This document shows, piece after piece, positions 1 through 11,424 of a DNA stretch of 64,000 nucleotides (position 1 is its first letter; each line of letters opens with the position of its first letter). Position numbers and translations under genes: made by a program. This DNA is from Rhipidocladum racemiflorum (taxonomy: Eukaryota; Streptophyta; Magnoliopsida; Poales; Poaceae), in the NCBI GenBank assembly GCA_036346355.1, contig CM070572.1, positions 7,943,001-8,007,000 on the forward strand, read 5' to 3'. The notes beneath the pieces were generated by a model. The model made no database searches, was not told where the DNA came from, and saw only the letters and a list, made by a program, of their open reading frames with translations.

Positions 1-174
1 TCAAAGTCCGAATAAGATGGAGAAAATTACGTTGTTGCCCCTAAGTTTTTCAGTAATTAGTGTTTTCCAAAAATTGCTAATAAATGTTAGAAATTAGATT
101 TATAAACATGTGGACTTTCGGGAAATTTGGAAAAAAAAATTAATTTTTGGCACACATTGCAAGTTCCATATTCT

Positions 175-617
175 GGGTTTATTTTTCTAGTTTTTTCCAT
201 GTTTAATATGAGCTAAATTAATTGTCTGATATTCAAGTAATTCTAAAAATTGATTAAATAATTGACAGAAAATTGTGGAAATTACTAGAAAATTATGTTG
301 ACATATTGTTCATGCCATGGCTCTGATTTTATTTTTCTAAGTATTATTTCATGCTGATATGTGCTAAAATTTAATTTTCCTGTTGTTAAGTAATTCTGAA
401 AATTGTTTGGTATTTAACAGAAACTTATGTGAAATGCTAGGAAATGTTCATATGGCATATTGAAGCTCTGTATATCTAGATTTATTATCCTAGCTTGATT
501 CCTTGTTTATGTATGTTGAAATTTGTTTTTCTGTTACTTGGCAATTCTGAAAATTGCTGAATAATTAGCAGAAAACTATGCAAATTGCTAGAAAATTCTG
601 GAAAATTTTAAATAATT
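175..617. repeat. Diverged ~145-bp AT-rich tandem repeat (three units)
   Basis: Three consecutive segments (about 175-320, 321-467 and 468-617) share one order of words: a TTTATTTTTCTAG-like start, a CATG/TATG stretch, then AATTCTGAAAATTG, TAACAGAAA and GGAAATGCTAGGAAAT-like words. A partial further unit may lie upstream at 40-110. The units are clearly diverged, so the array is old. No ORF of interest is present. It may be part of a retrotransposon LTR that extends off the left edge; that is inference. Confidence 0.6.
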
Positions 618-2480
618 ATTTACAGAATAGATATAGACCAAGCTTTACTGATTGAAGAGTGAGCATACAATATATTAACTTTACCAGTAGTAAAAGTTAT
701 GTTGCATAAATAAAAATAGGATATGTTAGACATCACATAGAGGGAATTTGTTGTGCTTGCCCTAAACGGCAATAATTACCTTACCCGGGCAACGAATACT
801 ATATGATTAATCTGACAGTTCAACTTTTAGAGCTGCATCTGTCCAGCCTGAAGCTGGTACCCCTACTCTTCCCTAAGCCGCTATGTGCACGGCCTTGCAC
901 TTCTTGAGACTCCATCTTCATATGGACTTAACGATCATATATTTTGATGGAAGAGGACCAACTAGTATTTTTAAATTCCTTGATGGAAAATATATAACTA
1001 GCAAAGATCCTGAAAGGACCGGAGATGTCGCCTAGAGGGGGGGTGAATAGGCGGATTGAAAAATCGCAGCAGAATAAAAACTGGCCGAGCTGGTCAATCC
1101 GGAGTCTCCGGGTATTTTATCCGGATACTCCGGGTTAGGCTGCTCGGGAACGAAACTACAACTACACTATTTAGCACAATATACTTCAATAAATAGATAG
1201 CAAGAGCAACCTAGATCAAAAGCTGGTGCGGATTTAAATTTAAGCATTGCAACAAGCTAGATCTAAGCTCTACAAAGACAAATCCACACAAGCTATGCTA
1301 GGAAGCGAAAGAGAAAGTGGGAGATGCGATTTTTCACCGAAGTTCGGATTCTTGAAGGGAATACTACGTCTCCGTTATGGTGGCTCGGTCGCACTTGAGC
1401 CGGGGTCTCTTTCAACCCGCTTTCCTCCCGGTGTTGCACAAATGCACTCGCCGGCTTCACTTCTTGTCTCTTCCCTTTCGGAGGCGAGACTCGCCTTCAC
1501 AAACGACCGGGGCACATCACAAGCGTTGGTTGCTCCCGGTGACTCCTAGCCGTCTAGGAGACCTTCAACCTCCAAGAGTAAAAACACCACGGGAACTCGC
1601 TTGGAGGATGAACTAGTGCTCAAGGACTTGAATTGAATGCACCTAGCACTTTTCTTCTTCCCCACCACACCAAATGAGATCAAACAACAAATCAAGAGGT
1701 GGGGGGAAGTGTGAGCTCTACTGAATGCTTAGAGAGGGTTAGGAATGGCTTGAATGCTGCTATGAATGAGCTGAATAGAGATTCTAGCCGTTGGAAGGGA
1801 GTGGTGGCTTTAAATACTTCTTTTGAAAACTAGCCGTTTTCCCCCTTTTTGAACTGTCCGGAGACTCCGGACAATTTAACCCGGACACTCGGGATGGTCC
1901 GGACTCTCAGGACAAAATGTCCGGATACTCCGGACTCACTGGAATTCGATATTTGGCCGAAGGGGTTAACCCAGAGAGTCCGGACAAATTGTCCGGATAC
2001 TCCGGACTGAGTCCGGACACTCCGAACTAAATGTCTGGATACTCCGGGTTGGATGGCTCGGTTGGAAAACACTGTTTTTGGGAAATGCAAGTATTTGAGT
2101 GCTAGTTTATATGCGAGACTTGACCTTGAGCACATGCACATCCTAAAAGTGTTTTTCCGTCGCATCCTCTTAATAGTACGGCTATCCTTAAGACTCAAAA
2201 TAAAATAGAAATTACAAGTCTTCGTCTTGATGCCGTTTTCTTGAATTTTAAAGTACGTAGCAGCGTCCAATCTCATTCCAAACTTAATGTAATCTCGAGA
2301 TCTGCATTATTCTTAGTTAAAACGTTAGATCTCTTTAATTGTGTCATCATTAATCACCAAAATAAAATGAGGGGCCTAGATGCACTTTCAGATCCGTCCT
2401 GTTATCAGAAGCAGAACACGAATGGACCCTCCCGCGCTCTAAGGAATTTAAAGGCTATAGCAGTATATAACTTTGCCATG
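618..2480. other. Non-coding, probably retrotransposon-derived, with TCCGGA-type motif clusters
   Basis: No gene was recognised. The stretch at about 1030-1055 has a G-run followed by TGAATAGGCG, a phrase seen in plant LTR-retrotransposon sequence. Around 1098-1135 and 1855-2050 the motifs TCCGGATACTCCGG and CCGGACACTCCG recur many times, suggesting a repeat-rich internal or LTR region of a retroelement. Short ORFs here have no recognisable domain. Family assignment is not possible from sight. Confidence 0.4.
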
Positions 2481-2899
2481 CACAAGCTTGTCATTGAACT
2501 AATATTATGCAACTAGAAAGTTAGTAATGCTAGAATGATCGACAATATATTATAGACCTTCCACTCCAACATTAGGATGCTGCCGTAATAGCACCATCAA
2601 GCCAAGTACCAGAAATACTCCTTGTTTATATGCATTTTGCTATAAGCAGAAAGCGTGACGAACTCCTGTGAAGAATCATCATGTACTTCCTAAAAGGAGT
2701 CATGCAATGCCCGAAGTACATGCAAATGCTCAGCAGGCTAGCAATAGCCATGACTACAGAAATGACCATATGAATAAAGGGGTTACATGAAAGAATGGCA
2801 AATCAATATAGGGGAAGAGGCAATCCATAGTGCCATAGTGGAAAAGTAAAGGTAAAGGGTCAGGGGGCTTCCAGAAGCAAGATTCAGCTAAATAAGGCT

Positions 2900-3164
2900 G
2901 CAAACCCTAAATAACCCTGTTTTTACGCATGTATGTGCTGGCCATTGGTCATGCAATTATCGCATCCCAAAGCATGTGGTAGACCTTTACACAAAAATCA
3001 TTGAAAAAATTAATAAGACCAGGGGAAACAATGTTGAACCATACTTCACCGTTCAACCTGTGGTTGACACGGGCGCTAAGAAATGTGATGATATGGTTTT
3101 TAAAATCGTAGAGTTTGAGAAGTCCCAGAAGGACGTATACGACTCTCTTGGAAACCTAGATTAG
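2900..3164 (+). pseudogene. copia gag C-terminus remnant (zinc knuckle region)
   Basis: The last 62 codons are open from 2976 and begin MVDLYTKII. Just upstream, 2921-2975 encodes a degraded CCHC knuckle (TGTATGTGCTGG, then a GHW-like stretch and PKHVVDLY). The PKH-hydrophobic-DLY phrase after the knuckle is typical of copia gag proteins in grasses. The upstream part of gag is not readable. The fragment is non-functional. Confidence 0.6.
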
Positions 3165-4129
3165 TCTCCTAAGTATTCCTTTACTTTGCTAATCGATGTC
3201 ACATATTCCTTATGTCTCATCATCAATTTAGTCTTAGTTCCTGAATGAGCATTTGTCTACGCCCCTATTGAGCAATTATCGTTTAAAAATTGAATAAATG
3301 CCTATTTCCCAGATATTTTGATTAATTATGCTATGTTTATTCTATATTCTACAATTTGTTCCTGATGCAACAATTGTTTGATTGTTAAATCATACTTTTA
3401 ATATAGAACAAAGTATAATACAACAGTGGAGGAGAAAATATGTCTAGAAGACAGTTATACCATACCAAGTGATATGAAAATATTATGACTATCGTCAGAA
3501 ACGATGCTCTTATAGTTGGCACTAGAAGAATGCCAAATTATACCCAGAGTCCAGTCGTACTCACTTAAGTTTTAAAGATATTGGTCTGAATGATTTCCAT
3601 ATGCAGACAGAGAAAGAGGATGGTATAGAATACCTACTCATGACTAAGTTTAATGGGTGTACTAAAGATGTAGTTGAAAAACTTCCTTCCTTCTCCTCCA
3701 AATTATACTATGCACATATATAATACCTAAAGTTTGTGTTGTGATAGAAACCCAGAAATATTTAAGATCTGGTAGATTGACTGGGTTATCCTGAGTTGAA
3801 TATTATGAAAAGAATAATTAATTCTGCTGGCCATAGCATAAAGACTTTCTTAGACTTGAAGATTTTTGTATGCCCTGTTTGTGATATAGGAAAGCTTATA
3901 ATTAGATCTTCTTACCTAAAAGTTAGGGTAGAATCACTGAATTTACTGAATAAAATTCAAAGTTATATATGTAAACCCATTCAGTCCCTATCGGGCCATT
4001 TCATATATTGTAATGTACTGATAGATGCTTCTACTAGATTGTTTCTTATATGTCTCTTACCTACTAGGAACCATGCTACTGCCAAAATTAATTACCCAAA
4101 TTATTAAGTTAAGAGCCTATTTTCCAGAA

Positions 4130-4564
4130 AAAAAGGAACAAGTATATTCGAATGAATAATGCTGGTAGGTTTACCTTAAAGACATTTAAAGATTATTGTA
4201 TGGCTCTAGGAATTAATGTAGAGCATCTTATACCTCATGTCCACACTCAAAATGGCCTTGCAAAGTCATTCAACTAAAGGAATAAAATTTTATTGCTTGG
4301 ACACTCTTGCAGAATAGGAGGTTTCCCATCAGCTGTTGGGGCCACGTAGTGCTGAACGCTGCGGTATTAATTCAACTCAGATCAACTGCACATCATGAAA
4401 TTCCCTCGTTACTGATAGTGCGTGGAAATAAATTAAGTATTTTACATCTGCGAAAATTTGGCTTTGATGTACACATGCCAATCTCTCCACCACGGCGTAC
4501 CACCATGGGACCTCACCGGAAGTTGAGGATCTATGTAGGCTATGAATCTCCGTCAATAATTTAA
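4130..4564 (+). pseudogene. copia integrase core remnant
   Basis: 4160-4275 reads as NAGRFTLKTFKDYC followed by EHLIPHVHTQNGLAK, the family's catalytic-core segment with the HTQNG phrase before the glutamate region. Here the expected glutamate after NGLA is lysine. 4307-4564 continues with a WGH motif, an HLRKFG phrase and GPHRKLRIYVGYESPS, which match the C-terminal GPQRR..IYVGYDSPS block of copia integrases. Stops separate the two pieces. Confidence 0.8.
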
Positions 4565-5369
4565 ACACCCAGAGCCTATGACAGGGGATTCGTTCACGGC
4601 TTGGTACGCTGATTATACTAAGGATATTTTTTAACATTAGGGGAAGATAAGTACCATATTAAAGAATGCATAGTCCTTAGATACAAGCACTAAAGAGATC
4701 GGACTTGAAGTTCAGAGGGTAATAAATCTGCAATAAATAAGCTAATAATCTGCCAAATGCCTTCACTGATCATAAGGGAGTGGAAAAATCTCATATACCT
4801 ACAATATATGCACCTGAAAGAGTAGATGGATCACTTGAAGTTCCGTGGACACGTTCGCAGAAGTAGAGAACCAAAGAAATGAGAACACTACCCATGAATT
4901 GGAAGAAACTTAACCTGATGTTAAGAAAGTCCTTGAAATGAGCCATCCAAGAGATGATAATATCCCTAAAGTGATCCATCTTGTAAATGATAACTCTAGT
5001 GTATATTTGTATGCACAATCGAACACTGGAAGTCAGAACACCCAGACTCCATCGTTGTGGGAAATCACGAGGAGCTAGAAGAAATTAATAAAGAGATATC
5101 CCTGAAGTGATGCAGGAGAATTGTATAAAAAAAAACTACAATTGTCGACATATTTTGCCTCTAAAAATTGCCAAATATAGATCTAGAACTAAAGTCCATG
5201 GCAGAGTGCCAGAAGCGCTCAGATAGGGTCAAATGAAAAGAAGTAATTAAGACAACGCTCGCTTAATAAGAGGAAAGCTTTGGTACCGTTGACCGAACAC
5301 CTCCTAAAGTGTTTCCTGTAGGATCAAATGGGTTTTTTTATCTGAAAGTGAAATGAAAATATAGAGGTG

Positions 5370-5790
5370 ATGAGCTATAAAATGAGGCTTGTAGCTCAAG
5401 GGTTTACACAGGGACCCAACATCGATTATAATAAAACCTATTATCTTATAATGAGAGGAATAACGTTCAAAACTTAATATTAATGGTAGCAAGCTTAAAC
5501 TTATCAATGCAGTTGATAGCTGTAGTGACCACATATTTATATGGGTCACTGGATACATATATTTATATGAGAATCCCTAAAGGAGTTAAAATTCTGTATT
5601 TTAATAATCGTAACTTGTATAGCGTCCAACTGAAGAGATCGCTATATGGATTAAAACAATCGGAGGAAAATATGGTACAACCGACTTAATGAGTTCCTCC
5701 GGAAGAAGGAATATTATCCCTTTGTCTTCACAAAGAAATCTCAGAATGAATTCTGTATCATCTCAATATAAAATAGATGAACTGAATGTC
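5370..5790 (+). pseudogene. copia reverse transcriptase remnant
   Basis: 5380-5440 encodes KLVAQGFTQGPNIDYNKTY, matching the RLVAQGFTQ(R/K)PGIDYEETY block that opens copia RT. 5483-5689 keeps the LYGLKQS phrase (family LYGLKQSGRMWYNRL). Frequent stop codons and shifts prevent a continuous reading. The catalytic YVDD block cannot be read clearly downstream. Confidence 0.75.
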
Positions 5791-6271
5791 ATCGAAACCA
5801 CAGAGAAAATAAAGGAAGCAAGTGCTTACCTTATGATGGAGTTTTGAGATGAAAGATTTGGGTAAAACCATATTTTGCTTAAACCTGCAGCTAGAGCATT
5901 TCTCAGAAAAAAAATTTGTACGCCAATCTATTTATACCTAGAAGGTATTGGAAAGATTTAATTTGGATAAATCTCATCCTTTAAAGATCCTATAGTTGTG
6001 AGATCCTTTGAAGAGGATAGACTCATTTAGACCAATGATGGAAAATAAGTAAGTCTTAGGACCTAAAGTCCCATATTTAAGTGCTATTGGCACACTTATG
6101 TATCGTGCGAATTGCACAAGATCTAATATTGCATTCGTAGTAAATTTGCTAGCACGAGATAGTATAGTCCCAACCAGAAGACGTTGGATTAGTTTCAAGA
6201 CTTTACTCATATGCCTCTAAGGTACTCAAGATCTTGGATTGTTTTTTTAGAAGAACCAAAACTTAAACATA

Positions 6272-6730
6272 GTGGGATATATGGATGTTGGCTATCTGTC
6301 TGATCACCACAGTGACAAATCTCATATTGGTTTTATATTTCTTTGCGGTGGTACAACCATTTCTTGTCAATCTTTTAAGCAGACATTGGTAGCTACATCT
6401 ATCAACCACTCAGATATTATATCTTTATACGAAGCCTCACATGAGTGTGTATGGCTACGACGTGTAATTAACCATATTCAGAATTCATGTGGTCTTAATA
6501 CCGTCGATACCCCTACCATTATCTATGAAGATAATGCTGCTTGTGTTGCACAAATGCAAACGGGTTATGTAAAGAACAATATCACAAAGCATATTGCCCC
6601 TAAATTCTTTTATTCTCACGAAGTCCAGAAGGATAGTGAGATAAAAATAATGCAAACTAAGTCATATAAAAATCTAGCAGATTTATCCACAAAAATCCTT
6701 ACCAAAGTTCACTTTTCAAAGGTGCATTAA
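6272..6730 (+). pseudogene. copia RNase H domain, longest surviving ORF of the element
   Basis: A 152-codon open stretch contains GYLSDHHSDKSHIGFIF, CGGTTISC, an EASHECVWLR phrase, YEDNAACVAQM and TKHIAPKFFY. These are the ordered motifs of copia RNase H: the DAGYLSD aspartate, the E of EA(S/T)RE(C)VWLR, and the EDN aspartate. The family's first aspartate is kept (VGYLSD context). It ends about 275 bp before the 3' LTR, as expected. It is a remnant because the rest of the polyprotein is broken. Confidence 0.85.
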
Positions 6731-7006
6731 TGGCATTGGGATGAGGCGACTTAGAGACTTGCAGAGTTCAGATGGAGTAAATCGCTGAACCAGAACTCCT
6801 TTTGCATGATCCTAAAGAGCATACTTTTATAGCCTAAAGATTATAAGTTGTACTCTTTTCTCGCATAAAGGTTTTTTTTAATGAGGCAACTAGTGCAACA
6901 TAGAGTGCGAGTGCAATGTACTCTTTTCTCTATCCCCTTTTCTCACTGGATTTGGGGTAGTTTTTAATGAGGCATATGCATTATGCGGTATTTGCCTAAG
7001 GAGGAG

Positions 7007-7254
7007 TGTTATGATATGGATAGAATCAGTGTTCCTATATGGAAAGACTCTATCCATTGGTGGACGAATCCAAATTGATTTCCGGTGATTTTTCTCCTAT
7101 ATATTGGGCATTGCCTTGTACAGAAAAATTAATATAACAAAGGGAGCTTTTCCCCTTACATTGTTTGTGCTTCTACTTGCGTCTTTACTTCTGTTCGTGT
7201 GATTGTATTGACGTGCTGTTGATCGGCGTGGGTGAAGGATCCCATTTCACAGCA
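7007..7254 (+). repeat. Probable 3' LTR of the copia remnant
   Basis: It begins TGTTATGATATGGATAG directly after a purine-rich tract (TAAGGAGGAG, 6997-7006) and ends near TTTCACAGCA, giving TG...CA termini and about 248 bp. It contains an ATATATTGGG stretch at about 7095 that may be a TATA region. No partner LTR is found in the window and no target duplication could be verified, so the right boundary may be off by a few bases. Confidence 0.6.
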
Positions 7255-7530
7255 GTAACTAAGGTTGTCTTTATTTTTACCAGCTAGGCTGCATGTTTAG
7301 TTATGTGGAGTTGGCACTGTCTTCGTATGCCCTGCACCTGCACCTGCACCTGCACCGTGATCCGTGTTTCTTTGTCTTTCCTAAGTAACCATTAGTGCCG
7401 CCGCAAGTCAACCATCAACGATGGCGGAACAGCCACCGACGGCGGCAAAACGGTGACCGGCACGGTGAATTGCCCGCGCCGGCCATGACAGAGAGAGGGG
7501 GAGCGAATCGAGGAGAGCGAGAGAAGAGGG
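7255..7530. other. Left flank of the laccase array, no gene seen
   Basis: Mixed-composition sequence with a short (TGCACC)n microsatellite at 7333-7357 and a GC-rich patch at 7395-7530. The minus-strand ORF through the patch has no recognisable domain. This sequence occurs only once in the window, so it marks the left boundary of the tandem array, which begins at CCACGGGACTGG (7531). Confidence 0.5.
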
Positions 7531-8854
7531 CCACGGGACTGGAGTAGCTGGGGATTGGTTTTACTGGTTAATAGGTGGGTCCCGCCGAAGGGAGAAGCAC
7601 GTTCCAAACATTGGAGAAGAAATGGTTACTTGTTTAGATGCTTACGCGGCCGAACTTTGAACCCGAATCGATTGAATACACTGAAGATGCCCTTAGTACG
7701 TAGGTGCTTGCTTTCGTAGTCTATGCACATTGCACAGGTTGAAAAGTCTGCAGTCATGCACGCACGTACGCTCGTTCCAGTCAAAATGCATGGAAGCCAA
7801 GAAATTCGTCCCGCTTTTGCTTGCGTCGCGCGGAGTTTAAAACAGTTGCTTGAAATGATTTGGATGATCGGGATGGGTGGATGAATGCCGGCCGTCGGAT
7901 GTGTATATTCGTCTGGAATCAGATCAGAATTCACAAGTCTGTTGGCATCGCAGACGTACGTCACTTAATTACCTGCGGTGCATATTTGCACAGGTTAGCT
8001 AGCTAGTTAGTCAGTATTTTGAATACGCACGCAATTACCGACCAACTCCGCGCCAAATTTCTGACTAGCTAAACAATAATATATCCCCATTAGTAATCTG
8101 CACTCCCCGTTAACTATTTACTCGAGACTTGCAGCATGCTACTAGATGCGTTGTCGATAGAATAATTTCCGGAATTTTTTTAAAGGAAACTGCTATCCGA
8201 AATTCGCATTTTTAGGAGACATTTCCGTAAAAAAGTGATTAAATGCATTTTATACAATTTTTAGGGCCTTTTAAAAAACTGTGAAATCCGGATTTTTTAA
8301 GGGTCTTTTTCGAGAAAAAGGGATTCAGAGATCTTTTCGCAAAAAAGGTGTAATTTATACATTTTTTGGGGCCTTTTAAAAAATTTAGTGAAATCCGGTT
8401 TTTTGGCTTTATACATTTTTGGGGGGCCTTTTAAAATTTTTAGTGAAATCTGGTTTTTTGGTGAAAGGGGGGATCGGATGTAATTGTTTAAATTTTCAGG
8501 TGCCTTTCACAAAAAACAACGAAATCCAGTTTTTTGGAGGCATTTTCGCAAAAAAGGGAATTAGCCGTAATTTTTAGAATTTGTAGGGGCCTTCCCGCAA
8601 AAAATCCGATGCAATGAGCCCCATGCTGCCGGGCGTCGCGCCACAAAAAAAAAACGTGAGCTGGAGTTGAAGCCACATGGAAGCGTTTTACCACTGTGCT
8701 ACGGAGTTGTCGTGTTAAAGCAATGGTATAACTTATTTAAGTTGCACTAACCCAGTGGCTAAAAGGACAACATGGACGTAGGCCAAGTGAACACGCCAGC
8801 CAAAAAAGGCGTTGGAGGTCGGAACCCTTTTGGGTGTAATATAAGTAATACTAG
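7531..8854. other. Unit A spacer, AT-rich degenerate repeats, no gene
   Basis: 7531-8160 is mixed sequence repeated at the head of units B and C. 8160-8700 is built of degenerate phrases such as GGGCCTTTTAAAAAA, GTGAAATCCGG and TTTTCGCAAAAAAGG, repeated every 60-90 bp. 8600-8850 contains CACTGTGCTACGGAGTTG and TAACCCAGTGGC phrases. The short ORFs in this region are not conserved as proteins between the units. Confidence 0.6.
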
Positions 8855-9118
8855 TTATATGCCCGTGCGTTGCTACGAAAAATAAAATTGATAACGAAAA
8901 ATAAAGATTAAAAAATAAAAAAAAATTATTTCACAAGATCAAACATCTATCTTTAACGCTTCGTTTCTTGCAAAAGCTAGCTACTTAAATCAACGCTTCG
9001 TTTCTTGCGTAGGGCAATTAAGTAGAGCAATTAAGCGACAATTAAGCGACAATTAATGACGTGGAAAGAACGGACCACTACCACCAAGTGATGCTTTAGA
9101 ATAGTAGAGATTAACTAG
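8855..9118. repeat. 264-bp insertion flanked by ACTAG, shared with fragment D
   Basis: Units B and C read straight through TAAGTAA(TATTA)ACTAG. In A the word ACTAG occurs at 8850-8854 and again at 9114-9118, with an extra segment between that starts TTATATGCCCGTGCGTTGC. The same segment is present in fragment D (about 47995-48248). The phrase ATGCCCGTGCGTTGC is common in grass intergenic DNA. It looks like an insertion with a 5-bp flanking duplication, though its class is unknown. Confidence 0.6.
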
Positions 9119-9790
9119 AAAAGTGAGCGCAGCGCACGCCGCGCGCATGAACGAAAAAACAAATTTGTGTTGTTTTTTTAGAGAAAAAACGGACAACGAA
9201 AACACTTATTTCGGAAAAAACAAGAAAAAATGGACTACGAAAGCATTCTTTCTGGGGAAAACGAAGAAGTTTTTTTTCGGGGGAAAAACGGGCCACGAAA
9301 ACATTTTTTTCGTGGAAAACGAATAAAAACGGGCAACGAAAATATTTTCACGGAAAACGAAAACATTTTTTCCGTGAAAAACGAGAAAAACGACCATAAA
9401 AACATTTTTCCTAGAAAAACCGCGGCGCACGCCGAGCGCGTGAACGAAAAAAACGGATTTACATTTTTTCGGAGAAAAAAACGGATCACGAAAACATTTT
9501 TTCGGGAAAAGCGAGGAAAAACGGGTCACGAAAACAATTTTTCCGAGAAAAATGAGGAAAAATGGACAACGAAAATATTTTTCCGGGAAAAAGGACGCCG
9601 AAAACATTTTCCCCGGGTAAAATGAGAAAAAACGGACCCAAAAATTTTTTTTTCCGGAAAAAACAGAAAAAGGATGAACGAAAAACGAGTTTCATTTTTT
9701 TTTGAAAAAATAGACCACGAAAACATGCTCCGAAGAAAAAATGGACCACGAAAATATTTTTTTCTGGGCAAAACAGAAAAAGGACCTAGA
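9119..9790. repeat. Palindromic A-rich minisatellite, unit A
   Basis: A degenerate unit of about 38-40 bp, consensus near CGAAAACATTTTTCCGGGAA followed by AAACGAGAAAAACGGACCA, is repeated about 14 times. The core TTTTTCCGGGAAAAA is self-complementary. Two GC-rich spacers (CGGCGCACGCCGCGCGCG-like, at about 9125 and 9420) divide the array. Both strands stay open for long stretches because the repeat lacks stops, which yields spurious Lys/Phe-rich ORFs. Similar arrays occur in B (twice), C and D. Confidence 0.8.
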
Positions 9791-11275
9791 TGTAAAGTGC
9801 GATGACTTATTTGTTATAATCTTAAACCTGTTCGCTATTTTGAAAAATTAGAAAAGGGCTCGTTCGCTATTCGTATTTAACAGGAGTCTCCTTCTGTAAA
9901 ATGACAAACGAGGGGCCTAAACGCAAACTGGGAAAAAAAATCTTCCCCTCACATAAAATCGCAAAGGACCTCTTTGTAATTCGGAAGGACCTATCCGCGA
10001 TTTGGAGAAATAAATGGACTTTTTTAGAAAATTAGAGGGGGTGAGGTGGATACCTAAGGAGGCTTGAAACCTCCCGGATGTAATCTACGGATAATGTGTG
10101 AATTTTAAAACAAAAGTAGTATAAATTAAATGTGCCCATTCGCTGGTCACAACTATCACGCATATGCAAGCAGTGGTAGTACCACGGTCACAAAACCAAT
10201 CGATTTTCGTCAATTTTTGTGATTTTCAACCTTATCGAATTGGTTTGATGTATAAAAGCGGTCAGTAAACCGGTTAAATAAAAAAAATTAAAAAATTCAT
10301 GCGACGCAAAACAAACTGATTTTCAATCAAAACCGGCCGGTTTTGTATAAAAAATCATGTGGTAATGCGTCAGGCTTCAGCACATGATCAAAACCGGCCG
10401 GTTTTCGGTAAAAACAGATCAGTTTTCTTTTTTTTTTTAATATTTTCAAAAATTTTGAATTCTTAACCTTTCGGTTTCTGACAAATTGTAAGCGATTTTT
10501 GACTTGATATTTTCAATTTTAGAATTTCAATTTTTCAGCGATTTTTTTGGCTTCGATATTAATTGTTAATCTGGGTAGTACTTCTATATATCAGATAATT
10601 TGAATATCGATCGCTGCATGCATGATGGAAAGCGTACTGGCAACTTAATTAATCAATGGAGGTGCGTAGACCAGAGACATAATAATTTATCGACCCACTC
10701 CGCAATCTGCATGACTGCATGCACGCTTAGACCTAACGGGCCTTCACGTCGCACGCTATTCAATTGACGATTTTTTATGTCTACATCGATCGCACGTAGT
10801 TTGACAGTCCAATTGAAAATCTCTTCTTGATCGTCAGTTGCCGCGAATCAAGGGGTTCAACTGTTCAAGGCTTGGACACCGTCGTCGCTGCAGCAACAAG
10901 CAGGGCCACCAATCAACTCACGCTAACCATTTTCACGTCGCGGCTGCTAGTGCTAGGCTGCTAGCCGCCATTTTTTTGTCGTTGCAGGAGGACACGAAGC
11001 GTGGAAGATTGGACAAGCAATCATCTCGGCAGGGATCTGATAAACATCATTTTGCCAAAATCATTTAAATATGGGAGTATAGGATTATTATTGAGATTTG
11101 GAAGTATTAATTACATCTGATCCTATGATTTAATTTAATGGTTGAATTTTTAATCGTACGGTCCAAAATTTGGCTGTTATTTAAGACAAAAACATCAGGA
11201 AGATATACAGAATATTTTGGTGTTGAAAGCATGCATGCGTGCATGGTCCACCGGCTCTCCGCGTTCTTCTTCCCC
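9791..11275. other. Upstream region of laccase A
   Basis: No gene is seen. 10200-10430 contains several AAACCGGCCGGTTTT-like palindromes separated by AT-rich DNA. 10610-11060 is moderately conserved with B and C. The foldback segment (656 bp) and LINE present in B and C are absent here: the sequence reads CTCTTCTTGATCGTCAGTTG and CCACCAATCAACTC without interruption, giving the empty sites. Confidence 0.6.
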
Positions 11276-11283
11276 TATAAATA
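11276..11283 (+). promoter_or_regulatory. TATA box of laccase A
   Basis: TATAAATA in a CCCCTATAAATACCTC context, 142 bp before the ATG, is conserved in units B and C. A transcription start would be expected near 11305-11315. The surrounding 100 bp is well conserved in all three units, consistent with a real core promoter. Confidence 0.75.
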
Positions 11284-11424
11284 CCTCATGCATCTGCTTC
11301 GGATGGCCAAACACAGGCAAAGCGCTCATTAGCTACAGCACACGTTAAGTTCCAAGGTTGCTCTCTTACCTAGCCCCATGATTTCCTACACTTCACGATC
11401 GAATTGAAACCGTGACGTCCGACG

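Larger units (their letters stand above)
2700..7254 (+). mobile_element. Decayed Ty1/copia retrotransposon, 3' part
   Basis: Pieces of a copia polyprotein follow in the family order gag zinc knuckle, integrase, reverse transcriptase, RNase H, and then a polypurine tract and a 3' LTR. All frames are broken by many stops and shifts, so it cannot be active. No matching 5' LTR is seen upstream, so the left end is truncated or replaced and the start given is approximate. Domain order with integrase before RT distinguishes copia from gypsy. Confidence 0.85.

Noticed and set aside
7333..7357. (TGCACC)n short repeat as a CRISPR-like array
   Set aside because: Simple hexanucleotide repeat without spacers, in a plant genome.
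9111..9771. Overlapping Phe/Lys-rich ORFs on both strands (also 16771-18349 and 41780-42255)
   Set aside because: They come from the stop-poor minisatellite, differ in frame and length between units, and have no protein conservation.
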